In this document: positions 1-6,431 of the stretch, in pieces | Layout of the letters: each line of letters begins with the position of its first letter | Position numbering within the stretch: position 1 is the stretch's first letter | Assembly (NCBI GenBank): GCA_963579625.1 | Contig: CAUZHN010000077.1 | Span: 1-11,022, forward strand | Direction of reading: 5' to 3' | Source: JAAXGI01 sp963579625 | Lineage (GTDB): Bacteria; Gemmatimonadota; Gemmatimonadetes; Longimicrobiales; Gaopeijiaceae | DNA: 11,022 nt | Translations under genes and position numbers: made by a program | Notes under the pieces: model-generated | What the model was told of the DNA's origin: nothing | Database searches by the model: none | Seen by the model: only the letters and a program-made list of their open reading frames with translations

Positions 1-336
1 GAGCCGGCCGGGATGGAAACTGCGGATTTCCCGCTTTCTGAGCTGAAGGTGGGTGAAGACGCTCTAATGGCCCTCAACAACGCTGGATATAGTACGTTTC
101 TGGAGGTCATCGACCTGGAAGCTGAGGATTTTCTCGGGATCGAGGAGTTTCCCAAAGAAGCAGTCCCTACACTTATGGGTATCATTGACGAACTGACTGT
201 CTTGGAGGATCCGGTTGGAGAGGAGGTCGAGGAGTCCTCGATCGACCGGGTAGTCTCGGCGTTGGTGGAATCGGAGGGGCCGCTATCAGAAGAAAAGGAG
301 AGTGATGGGGAGGAGGGAGAGCCCACGGGAGTCTGA
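1..336 (+). CDS. nusA: Transcription termination/antitermination factor NusA, C-terminal part
   Basis: This is the last 111 codons of an ORF that is already open at base 1, so the gene is cut by the window edge; the ATG at 13 is internal. The visible protein carries a helical repeat of the NusA C-terminal type (FPLSEL, VGEDALMALNNAGY, IDLEAEDFLGIEEF) followed by a very acidic tail (EEVEESS, EEKESDGEEGE). NusA binds RNA polymerase and nascent RNA and controls pausing, termination and antitermination in the cytoplasm. The S1 and KH RNA-binding domains would lie upstream and are not visible. The stop at 334-336 lies inside the next gene, so the two are probably translationally coupled. Identification rests on the tail repeat plus the position just before ylxQ-infB, the usual bacterial order. 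Confidence 0.88.
   Translation, partial: EPAGMETADFPLSELKVGEDALMALNNAGYSTFLEVIDLEAEDFLGIEEFPKEAVPTLMGIIDELTVLEDPVGEEVEESSIDRVVSALVESEGPLSEEKESDGEEGEPTGV
293..300 (+). promoter_or_regulatory. Ribosome binding site of ylxQ
   Basis: AAAAGGAG lies within the nusA tail. It ends 4 bases before ATG 305 but only 1 base before the overlapping GTG 302, which favours the ATG as the used start. Confidence 0.55.
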
Positions 337-700
337 GGCCCTTGGACTCCTCGGTCTTGCCCGGCGTGCCGGAGCTGTGATCCGTGGAGTAGATGCAACG
401 CGCCGCTCTCTAGGGTCTGGAGAAGTTCAGTTGGTTCTCCTCGCCACCGACGCGTCAGAGACTCAGTTTAAGAAGGTGCGGAACCTCATCCGCCACCGGG
501 GAGTGCCGGTCCTGCGGATATCCGACCGGGACCTCCTCGGAAGGGCCGTTGGGCGGAGTGCGTTGTCGATGGTTGGAGTGACGGAAAGCTCGTTTGCGAG
601 ACAGCTGTTGGAGCGACTCCCTCAGATGTCTTCGGTCTCGTTGGGGCAGCAGGAATTAGAAGGAGCACAGGAGGAACAGAGTTCAGATGCGGGTTACTGA
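305..700 (+). CDS. ylxQ: L7Ae/L30e-family ribosome-associated RNA-binding protein (YlxQ-like)
   Basis: The 131-residue protein matches the L7Ae/L30e/S12e fold family: an opening LLGLARRAGAVIRG helix, a central QLVLLATDAS strand-turn, then GVPVLRISDRDLLGRAVG, the order seen in bacterial YlxQ/L7Ae-like proteins. The family binds kink-turn-like RNA; the role of YlxQ in bacteria is poorly defined, and its place beside infB suggests a ribosome-linked function. GTG (302) and ATG (305) are tandem possible starts; ATG is chosen for Shine-Dalgarno spacing. It overlaps nusA by 32 bases and infB by 14. The ylxR (DUF448) gene often found between nusA and ylxQ is absent. The C-terminal 20 or so residues (QQELEGAQEEQSSD) are acidic and probably disordered. 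An ordinary L30e-type ribosomal protein is less likely given the location. Confidence 0.82.
   Translation: MGRRESPRESEALGLLGLARRAGAVIRGVDATRRSLGSGEVQLVLLATDASETQFKKVRNLIRHRGVPVLRISDRDLLGRAVGRSALSMVGVTESSFARQLLERLPQMSSVSLGQQELEGAQEEQSSDAGY
669..675 (+). promoter_or_regulatory. Ribosome binding site of infB
   Basis: AGGAGGA is a near-perfect Shine-Dalgarno sequence ending 11 bases before the infB ATG, inside the 3' end of ylxQ. It is the strongest such site in the first half of the window, fitting the high expression expected of IF-2. Confidence 0.6.
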
Positions 701-3386
701 GTTAGCCGAAGACCTAAGGGTCTCTCCAGAAGACCTCCTCGTCCTACTGAGGGCGATGGGGATTCCTGTAGCCGGCCAGGATGTCCTGGTACGGGAAGCG
801 GATGTAGCTCGGGTGTTAGCCCGGGTCGAACGGGGACGTCGTGGAGGAAAGAAGGATGCTGCTAATGCCATTCAGTCTGCTATCGAAGAGTCTCGAGGTT
901 CGTCAAGAAAGCGCCGCAGGCGCAAGGCCGCGGATGTGGTATTTGAAGAGCCAGAACCTGTGAAGACGGAAGACAAGGAAGAATCACCTGAGCTCGAAGA
1001 GACGTCCAAAGTCGCCGATGCTATTGCTGTCCATCCGGTTCTCGAAGACCCGGAAGTCTCACCAGAGGATGATGTCGAGGTAGTCCCTTTGGTTGACGGA
1101 CAGATTGTGGGAGCGGTAGAGGACCTTGAGGAGGTGGCGTTGACGGCTGGGGTGGAAGTTGGGGTGGATGCTGGATCTGCCGGACCGGAAGAGCAAGGTG
1201 GAGATGTGGCGGTTGGCAGTAAACTGAAGCGCCGTCTAAAGATGCCCGACACAGGGTCGCCGGGGACCGGAGGGTTGGACCGGCCCTGGCCCAGCAGTTT
1301 CTGGGAGTCGTCGGACCTCAAAGCATCTACACCTCGCCCGACACCTGTCGCGAGTGCTGGCCCGGGAGGTCAGGTCCGGATCCAAACGGATGACGTTACT
1401 GACGGACGCAGGCAGGTAAAGAAAAAGGGGAAAAAGCGGCAGCGGGTCGACCAGGACGCGGTGCAGGGTAACATCCAGCGCGTCATGGCCGAGCTCAAGG
1501 GGGGAGGGAAGAAACGGCGTAGGAAGAGTTCGTCCGGTCCGACGCGTGAAGAGCGGGAGGCCAGGGAGGAGGAGGAGCTTAAGCTGGCCGAAGAAGAGGC
1601 TAAGACAGTACGGGTGAATGAGTTTCTGACGGTCGCTGAACTGTCTGAACTCACCGACATCCCCTCGACCGAACTCGTCAGCACTGCGTTCAAGAACCTA
1701 GGTCTTATGGTGACTATCAACCAGCGCCTTGACTTTGATCAACTGGAACTCCTTTTGGACGAGTTCAATGTCAAGGCGATTCGTGAGGAAGAATACTCCA
1801 GCGCTGAAGAAGAGGCCAAAGAGGAGGAGGAGGACCCTTCGTCGCTCCTTCCGCGGCCTCCCGTGGTGACTGTCATGGGTCATGTCGATCACGGGAAGAC
1901 CTTGCTTCTCGATTCAATTCGGAAGACGAACGTAGTGGCGGGCGAATCTGGCGGGATCACTCAGCACATCGGTGCTTATCACGTGGAGATCGACGAGGGT
2001 CGTACCGTCACCTTCTTGGATACGCCAGGCCACGCTGCGTTCACAGCGATGAGAGCCCGGGGGGCGGACGTGACCGATATCGTGGTGCTTGTGGTAGCGG
2101 CTGACGACTCGATCATGCCCCAGACGATCGAAGCGATCTCTCACGCCAAAAATGCGGGTGCCCCTTTGGTGGTAGCTATCAACAAGATAGACCTACCGGC
2201 TGCAAACCCCACCAAGGTGAAGCAAGAACTTCTGCAGCAGGGTGTGACGCTTGAGGAATTCGGAGGAGACGAACTCGTCGCTGAGGTTTCGGCCAAGTCC
2301 GGACAAGGGGTCGACGACGTGCTTGAAAAGATCCTTCTGCAAGCTGAAATTCTCGAGTTGCGGGCCAACCCCAACCGAGAGGCTCAAGGGGTAGTGATCG
2401 AGGCCAGACTCGACGTCGGGAAGGGTCCGGTGGTGACCGTGCTCATCCAAAAAGGAACGCTCCGGGTCGGGAATGCCTTGGTTTGTGGGAAATTCGAGGG
2501 GCGCGTGCGCGCGATGATGGACGAGAGGGGTAACTCGGTAAAGGAGGCCACCCCGGGTCTGCCCGTCCAACTGCTGGGCGTCGCTGGGGTTCCACAGGCG
2601 GGAGATACGCTCAAGGTGATGGAGGCTGAGCAGGCAGGGGAGATCGCCCAGACACGCCAACGCCTCGAGCGGGAGAAGCAGCTTCGAATTAAGGAGCGTG
2701 GTGTCAAGCTCGGTGATCTTGCCCACTTCATGAAGGAGGGTGAGGTCGTGACGCTTTCCGTAGTGGTCAAGGCGGATGTGGATGGTTCGGTACAGGCGGT
2801 GTCTGATTCCTTGGAGCAGCTCTCCACCTCCGAGGTTAAGGTCGAGATCGTACATCGTGCGGTGGGCACGATCAACGAATCTGACGTCCTTCTAGCAGAG
2901 ACGGCCGGATCGATCATCATCGGATTCCGTGTCCGGCCTGACACAAACGCCAGGCTCTTGGCCGAGAAGAACGACATCGAAGTACACCTTTATGATGTAA
3001 TCTATGAGGCTGTGGATGACATCACGAAGGCGATGGAGGGGATGCTTTCGCCTGAAAAACGAGAGAACATCATCGGAGTGGCTGAGGTTCGCGAGATCTT
3101 CAAGATTTCCAAGGTTGGCACGATTGGCGGGTGTTACGTTGAGAATGGGATCATTGATCGGAAAGGAAAAGCACGTCTCATGCGCGGTGGAAGAGCGGTC
3201 TATGACAGTAAAATCGAGTCACTGAAGCGCTTCAAGGACGACGTGAAGGAGGTCCGCGAGGGCTTTGAGTGCGGAATAGGAATTGCAAATTTCAACGATT
3301 TAAAGGAGGGCGATACAATCGAGTGCTATCTCGTCGAGGAGATAGCCCGAACCCTCGCAGGGTCGTCCGCCGGTCAGGGTCGATGA
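687..3386 (+). CDS. infB: Translation initiation factor IF-2
   Basis: IF-2 is the GTPase that places fMet-tRNA on the 30S subunit and promotes 50S joining. The 899-residue protein has an IF2_N module at about 1-52, a long charged linker (53-307) with basic clusters such as RKRRRRK and KKRRRKSS, a second IF2_N-like module at about 308-365, and a glutamate-rich hinge. The G domain follows with G1 GHVDHGKT (398-405), the switch-region GGITQHIGAY, G3 DTPGH (445-449), G4 NKID (499-502) and G5 SAK (535-537). Domain III contains KADVDGS near 695, and the C-terminal fMet-tRNA-binding domain has SLKRFKDDVKEV and FECGI with Cys 862. All nucleotide-binding motifs are intact. The ATG at 687 has a strong ribosome binding site. 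Length is typical of IF-2 with a long N-terminal extension. Shorter isoforms from internal starts are known in E. coli but are not demonstrated here. Confidence 0.98.
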   Translation: MRVTELAEDLRVSPEDLLVLLRAMGIPVAGQDVLVREADVARVLARVERGRRGGKKDAANAIQSAIEESRGSSRKRRRRKAADVVFEEPEPVKTEDKEESPELEETSKVADAIAVHPVLEDPEVSPEDDVEVVPLVDGQIVGAVEDLEEVALTAGVEVGVDAGSAGPEEQGGDVAVGSKLKRRLKMPDTGSPGTGGLDRPWPSSFWESSDLKASTPRPTPVASAGPGGQVRIQTDDVTDGRRQVKKKGKKRQRVDQDAVQGNIQRVMAELKGGGKKRRRKSSSGPTREEREAREEEELKLAEEEAKTVRVNEFLTVAELSELTDIPSTELVSTAFKNLGLMVTINQRLDFDQLELLLDEFNVKAIREEEYSSAEEEAKEEEEDPSSLLPRPPVVTVMGHVDHGKTLLLDSIRKTNVVAGESGGITQHIGAYHVEIDEGRTVTFLDTPGHAAFTAMRARGADVTDIVVLVVAADDSIMPQTIEAISHAKNAGAPLVVAINKIDLPAANPTKVKQELLQQGVTLEEFGGDELVAEVSAKSGQGVDDVLEKILLQAEILELRANPNREAQGVVIEARLDVGKGPVVTVLIQKGTLRVGNALVCGKFEGRVRAMMDERGNSVKEATPGLPVQLLGVAGVPQAGDTLKVMEAEQAGEIAQTRQRLEREKQLRIKERGVKLGDLAHFMKEGEVVTLSVVVKADVDGSVQAVSDSLEQLSTSEVKVEIVHRAVGTINESDVLLAETAGSIIIGFRVRPDTNARLLAEKNDIEVHLYDVIYEAVDDITKAMEGMLSPEKRENIIGVAEVREIFKISKVGTIGGCYVENGIIDRKGKARLMRGGRAVYDSKIESLKRFKDDVKEVREGFECGIGIANFNDLKEGDTIECYLVEEIARTLAGSSAGQGR

Positions 3387-3387
3387 G

Positions 3388-3672
3388 GTGTCTTCGGTCC
3401 TCGTTCTGACTTGGGAGCTCAGTCTTCCGGGATGCCGCTCACTCAAGCAGAAGCGAGCAACGATTCGCTCGCTGAAGGACCGGATCCGACACCGGTTCAA
3501 GGTGTCTGTTGCGGAGACTGACTTTCAGGATACGAGTGATCGCGCTGAGCTTACGGTGGCCTTCGTGGCCTCCGATGGGCGACTCGCCCAGTCGATGGCG
3601 GATAAGATTGACAGATTCGTGATGGAAAAGGGTGGCGCATTAATCATCTTATCACGCAGAGAGCAGGTCTGA
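3388..3672 (+). CDS. ylxP: DUF503 family protein (YlxP-like)
   Basis: The 94-residue protein has the DUF503 pattern: an N-terminal strand (VLVLTWELSLPGCRSLKQKR) rich in the family's SLKxKR signature, IRSLKDRIRHRFKVSVAE, and a C-terminal FVMEKGGALIILSRREQ segment. DUF503/YlxP sits between infB and rbfA in many bacteria and is thought to be linked to ribosome assembly near RbfA; no biochemical reaction is established to my knowledge. GTG at 3388 follows the infB stop by one base, with an AGGGT Shine-Dalgarno-like sequence at 3376-3380, so it is probably coupled to infB translation. No in-frame ATG lies near the conserved N-terminus. Confidence 0.85.
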   Translation: MSSVLVLTWELSLPGCRSLKQKRATIRSLKDRIRHRFKVSVAETDFQDTSDRAELTVAFVASDGRLAQSMADKIDRFVMEKGGALIILSRREQV

Positions 3673-3730
3673 TCCGGTTGCCATCGGGCGAGATGAGGCC
3701 CGAGAACCTCCCTCCGATCCGAGCCAAGAA
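3673..3730 (+). other. Short intergenic gap with a small hairpin before rbfA
   Basis: This 58-base gap is the only real one in the upstream operon. It contains an inverted repeat TCGGGC (3684-3689) / GCCCGA (3698-3703) with an 8-base loop holding GATGAG, and a pyrimidine tract CCTCCCTCC (3707-3715) that could pair with the GAGG at 3695-3698. No T-run follows, so it is not a terminator. No clear Shine-Dalgarno sequence precedes the rbfA ATG. Confidence 0.35.
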
Positions 3731-4156
3731 ATGTCAAGACGCCGGCTGGCTCGCCTGAATGAGCAGATCAAGCGCGACATCTCCGAGCTCTTGAGGACTG
3801 AGGTGCGGGATCCGAGGGTCGGGCTGCCGACTGTCACAGCCGTAGACGTGACGGAGGACCTCTGGCTCGCGCGGGTCTATGTCCGGCCTGGGCCGACCCA
3901 CGACGAGGATTTTCCAAGCGAGCTTCTAAACGGACTGGCGACGGCGGCGCCATTCATCCGGCGAGCCTTGGGGAGGACACTCAAAGTCCGACGTGTTCCG
4001 GAACTCCGCTTCCTGCCGGACCGTACCCTGGAGGAGGCGCTTCGAATAGAGCGCATCCTTCAAGACGTGTTGCCCAATACGATTAAAGAATCATCGGGGG
4101 AGGAGCACGACCCACCAGGGGATACCCTGGACGATATGCCTCAGGAGTTCGGTTAG
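3731..4156 (+). CDS. rbfA: 30S ribosome-binding factor RbfA
   Basis: RbfA is a small KH-fold protein that binds immature 30S subunits and helps mature the 5' end of 16S rRNA. The 141-residue product shows the family pattern: an N-terminal helix with LNEQIKRDISELLRTEVRDPRVG, the strand YVRPG, the helix FIRRALGRTLKVRRVPELRF and a closing LEEALRIERIL helix. A polar tail of about 25 residues follows. The AxG kink typical of RbfA (ASG in E. coli, ATG in B. subtilis, from memory) reads AAP here. The ATG at 3731 is the only start that keeps the full N-terminal helix; the ribosome binding site is weak. It ends 2 bases before truB. Confidence 0.95.
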   Translation: MSRRRLARLNEQIKRDISELLRTEVRDPRVGLPTVTAVDVTEDLWLARVYVRPGPTHDEDFPSELLNGLATAAPFIRRALGRTLKVRRVPELRFLPDRTLEEALRIERILQDVLPNTIKESSGEEHDPPGDTLDDMPQEFG

Positions 4157-4158
4157 CG

Positions 4159-5055
4159 GTGAATCGAGGCACTCTCCCTGAGGGACTGCTTCTGCTGGAT
4201 AAGCCCGTGGGGCTAAGCTCCCATGACATGGTTTCCCTCACGCGGAGGAGCCTGGGGATCCGGCGGGTGGGCCACACCGGAACGCTGGATCCCTTCGCGT
4301 CGGGTCTTCTGCTGGTCTTTCTGGGCCGATCGACTCGTTTGGTTGAATACCTCCACTCGTTTCCGAAGGACTACATCGCTTGCGCGAGACTTGGAGTGGC
4401 CACAACGACCGATGATCTCGAGGGGGAAATCACCTCGCAGTCTGATGCCTGGAAGGGATTAAGCCCTGGCGATATATCTGCCGCTCTTGAGACTTTCACG
4501 GGCGTTACGCAGCAGCGACCGCCCGATTTTTCCGCCAAAAAGATGCAGGGGAGGGCCGCGTATGTGCTTGCCCGGAGGGGAGAAGAGGTGTCCCTGACCC
4601 CCGTTCCGGTGACCATTCACGGGATAGACTTAGAGTCCCTTGATCTTCCCGACGTGCGATTCCGGGTCCGTTGTTCTACCGGAACGTATATCCGTAGCCT
4701 GGCCCGGGATCTTGGGGAGTACCTTGGAGTGGGTGCCCATCTCACTGAACTCCGTCGCCTCGTGATTGGCCCATTCCACGTAGATGATGCACTCGGGCCC
4801 GAAGGTTTGTTTGACTCCGCCGAGGTAGCGAGAGCGATGCTCTCGCCTTTGGATGCCATTTCACATCTACCGCGGCTGGAAGTCACACGCGAAGAAGCGA
4901 TACGGATCCAGTCGGGCCAGAGCCTTTCGCTCGACGAAGAGGCTGAGCCGAAAGGGGAGGGCGAGCATGCAGTGGTGTTCGGTGCCCATCTTTTGGCTGT
5001 CGCGGTTCGAGAAGGGCGGCAGATTAAACCACGAAAGGTGTTCTCCCTTGACTGA
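4159..5055 (+). CDS. truB: tRNA pseudouridine-55 synthase TruB
   Basis: TruB converts U55 in the T-loop of tRNAs to pseudouridine and also acts as a tRNA folding chaperone. The 298-residue protein starts with the family motif LLLLDKPVGLSSHD, then GHTGTLDPFASG, where Asp 44 is the expected catalytic aspartate (Asp 48 in E. coli). KDYIACARLGVATTTDD, QRPPDFSAKKMQGRAAY and CSTGTYIRSLARDLG follow in the usual order. The C-terminal 60 or so residues (EEAIRIQSGQSL and QIKPRKVFSL) resemble the PUA-type RNA-binding tail. Translation starts at GTG 4159, 2 bases after the rbfA stop, with AGGAG at 4143-4147 as ribosome binding site. The 3' end overlaps ribF by 8 bases. The rbfA-truB-ribF-rpsO-pnp order is classic. 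Confidence 0.97.
   Translation: MNRGTLPEGLLLLDKPVGLSSHDMVSLTRRSLGIRRVGHTGTLDPFASGLLLVFLGRSTRLVEYLHSFPKDYIACARLGVATTTDDLEGEITSQSDAWKGLSPGDISAALETFTGVTQQRPPDFSAKKMQGRAAYVLARRGEEVSLTPVPVTIHGIDLESLDLPDVRFRVRCSTGTYIRSLARDLGEYLGVGAHLTELRRLVIGPFHVDDALGPEGLFDSAEVARAMLSPLDAISHLPRLEVTREEAIRIQSGQSLSLDEEAEPKGEGEHAVVFGAHLLAVAVREGRQIKPRKVFSLD
5034..5040 (+). promoter_or_regulatory. Ribosome binding site that supports the TTG start of ribF
   Basis: AAAGGTG ends 7 bases before TTG 5048 and 16 bases before GTG 5057, so the spacing favours the TTG as the ribF start. Confidence 0.45.
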
Positions 5056-6019
5056 TGTGGCGATTGATCTGACGCTTCCGTCCGGATTGCCCGACGATGG
5101 GAGGGGTGCCGTTGTTACCGTCGGCACTTTCGATGGGGTGCATCTAGGGCATAGAGCTATTCTGGAAGAGGTCCGAGCTCGCGCCGTTGCAATGGACCGG
5201 CGAGCTGTCCTCCTCACCTTCTATCCCCACCCCTTGAGGATCGTCCGTCCGGAGGCTGCCCCACCTCTACTTACGACGCCAGTCGAAAAGAAGGAAATCC
5301 TGGCCCAGACTGGTTTGGATTACGCGGTCTTCCTCCGGTTTACACCAGCACTCTCGCGGTATCCTCCGAGGCGGTTCATAGAGGAAATCCTCGTTGGCCG
5401 GCTGGGTGTCCGAGAGCTAGTGGTCGGTCACGACCACGGGTTTGGTAGGGGGAGGTCGGGTGATGCGAACATGCTTCGCGAGATCGGGAAGGAACTCGGG
5501 TTTGCAGTCGACGTTGTGGCTCCAGTCACAACTGGAGCTGATGCCGTCTCATCCTCTGGGATCCGGGACGCACTTTCACGTGGCCGCCTGGGTCTGGCCC
5601 GCAAGGGTCTCGGACGGCCTTACTCGCTGCGGGGGCTTGTGATCAGAGGTGATGGACGCGGGAGAGATCTAGGCTTCCCGACGGCGAATTTGAGCCTCGG
5701 AGTCGCTGACAAGCTTCTTCCACGTTCCGGAATCTACGCGGTCCGAGGTACCCTTCGGCGGGGGATGTTCCACGGGGCTTTGCATCTGGGCCCGCGTCCG
5801 ACGTTTCAGGAATCGCTGCCTACGATTGAGCTCCATCTCCTGGACTTTACCGGACAAATCTATGGCGAAGAGGTTCGAGTGGATTTCATCCGATTTCTCC
5901 GACCTGTTCGAGTGTTCCGGTCAGTGGCCGCACTTGTCAGACAGATAGAACTCGACGTGACTGAGACGAGAGCTGCACTCTGCGGGGACTCGACGTCCTC
6001 CGACGGGGTTGTTCGGTAA
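5048..6019 (+). CDS. ribF: Bifunctional riboflavin kinase / FAD synthetase RibF
   Basis: RibF phosphorylates riboflavin to FMN and adenylates FMN to FAD. From TTG 5048 the protein is 323 residues, close to the family norm. The N-terminal nucleotidyltransferase domain shows VGTFDGVHLGH with the HxGH motif at 32-35, YPHP (59-62), LVVGHDHGFGRGRSG and SSSGIR (168-173). The C-terminal flavokinase domain begins around GLGRPYSLRG and contains GRGRDLGFPTANL with the GFPTANL signature at 209-215, then SGIYAVRG and EELHLLDF-like strands (IELHLLDF). The reading frame is open well upstream inside truB, but that part resembles no RibF and is out of frame with TruB, so it is excluded. GTG 5057 is the alternative start. 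Overlap with truB suggests coupled translation. Confidence 0.95.
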   Translation: MTDVAIDLTLPSGLPDDGRGAVVTVGTFDGVHLGHRAILEEVRARAVAMDRRAVLLTFYPHPLRIVRPEAAPPLLTTPVEKKEILAQTGLDYAVFLRFTPALSRYPPRRFIEEILVGRLGVRELVVGHDHGFGRGRSGDANMLREIGKELGFAVDVVAPVTTGADAVSSSGIRDALSRGRLGLARKGLGRPYSLRGLVIRGDGRGRDLGFPTANLSLGVADKLLPRSGIYAVRGTLRRGMFHGALHLGPRPTFQESLPTIELHLLDFTGQIYGEEVRVDFIRFLRPVRVFRSVAALVRQIELDVTETRAALCGDSTSSDGVVR

Positions 6020-6029
6020 GATCCTACGG

Positions 6030-6048
6030 GGTAGCTTCTGGGGCTATC
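6030..6048 (+). other. Small stem-loop at the start of the rpsO leader
   Basis: GGTAGC (6030-6035) can pair with GCTATC (6043-6048), with one G.U pair and a 7-base loop. CTAC (6024-6027) can instead pair with GTAG (6031-6034), so two weak folds compete. There is no T-run, so it is not a terminator. Confidence 0.25.
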
Positions 6049-6075
6049 AAAGAAGGGAAGGACCAAAGAGAGCTG

Positions 6076-6083
6076 AAAGGGAG
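6076..6083 (+). promoter_or_regulatory. Ribosome binding site of the rpsO leader ORF
   Basis: AAAGGGAG lies 4 bases before ATG 6088. It is purine-rich and well spaced, and is the only good ribosome binding site in the 139-base leader; rpsO itself has none comparable. Confidence 0.4.
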
Positions 6084-6087
6084 AACG

Positions 6088-6147
6088 ATGGCAGCCAGAG
6101 AAAGGACCTGCGGTTTACCTTGCAGTAGCCGACTCTTGCGTAGGTAA
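6088..6147 (+). CDS. Candidate 19-residue leader peptide upstream of rpsO
   Basis: ATG 6088 opens a 19-codon ORF ending at TAA 6145-6147, with a good ribosome binding site 4 bases upstream. The predicted peptide is MAARERTCGLPCSSRLLRR, with five arginines read by AGA, AGG, CGA, CGT and AGG, and one TTA leucine. I recognise no family. It ends 11 bases before the rpsO ATG, and its last 11 or so codons lie in the hairpin at 6113-6148, so ribosomes translating it would melt that structure. This makes it a candidate for coupling or attenuation control of rpsO. A chance ORF of this size is quite possible, so existence as a peptide is unproven. Confidence 0.35.
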   Translation: MAARERTCGLPCSSRLLRR

Positions 6148-6148
6148 C
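6113..6148 (+). promoter_or_regulatory. Candidate rpsO leader hairpin, possible S15 binding element
   Basis: GTTTACCTTGCAG (6113-6125) pairs with TTGCGTAGGTAAC (6136-6148): G-C, T-A, T-A, bulged T, A-T, C-G, C-G, T-A, bulged T6141, T6121.G6140, G6122-C6139, C6123-G6138, A-T and G.T, closed by a 10-base loop. The T.G pair stacked on G-C resembles the G.U/G-C step that S15 recognises in 16S rRNA helix 22 and in several rpsO leaders. The 3' arm holds AGGT (6142-6145), the only Shine-Dalgarno-like bases near rpsO, 13 bases before its ATG. S15 feedback on its own mRNA is established in several bacteria with unrelated leader folds; that this hairpin does so here is inference. CTGC (6108-6111) with GCAG (6122-6125) is a mutually exclusive fold. 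Confidence 0.4.
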
Positions 6149-6158
6149 ACACTCTGCC

Positions 6159-6431
6159 ATGACGAGCGTGAATACGACAGAACGGCAAGCACTTATCGGG
6201 AAACACCAACTGCACGAAGGTGACCGGGGGAGCGCACCGGTTCAGGTCGCCCTTCTCACCCAACGGATAAACCACCTACGGGCCCACTTCGAGAAGCACA
6301 AAGGGGATCATCACAGCCGCCGCGGCCTTCTCCGGATGGTTGGGCGGCGTCGCAGGCACCTTGAGTACCTCAAGCAGACAGACTTGGAGAGATACCTGAG
6401 CCTCATCGAAGATCTGGGTCTTCGGAAGTAG
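6159..6431 (+). CDS. rpsO: 30S ribosomal protein S15
   Basis: S15 is a primary 16S rRNA binder that organises the central domain of the 30S subunit. The 90-residue protein has near-standard length and the family core HFEKHKGDHHSRRGLLRMVGRRRRHLEYL (given in parts: HFEKHKGDHHS at 43-53 and RRGLLRMVGRRRRHLEYL at 54-71). His 43, Asp 50 and Ser 53 match the E. coli residues (His 41, Asp 48, Ser 51) known to contact RNA. The ATG at 6159 gives the standard N-terminus, but no good Shine-Dalgarno sequence precedes it; AGGT at 6142-6145 is distant and buried in a hairpin. pnp follows, as in very many bacteria. Confidence 0.97.
   Translation: MTSVNTTERQALIGKHQLHEGDRGSAPVQVALLTQRINHLRAHFEKHKGDHHSRRGLLRMVGRRRRHLEYLKQTDLERYLSLIEDLGLRK

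Noticed and set aside
2193..2855. 220-codon open frame on the minus strand opposite infB
   Set aside because: Antisense shadow of the conserved IF-2 coding region with no recognisable motif.
3302..3310. Strong internal Shine-Dalgarno AAAGGAGGG in infB
   Set aside because: It encodes the conserved LKEGD segment and has no start codon at a useful distance; the next gene starts about 80 bases later.
4853..5047. Upstream extension of the ribF frame
   Set aside because: It overlaps truB in another frame and has no similarity to RibF; the TTG at 5048 has a suitable ribosome binding site.
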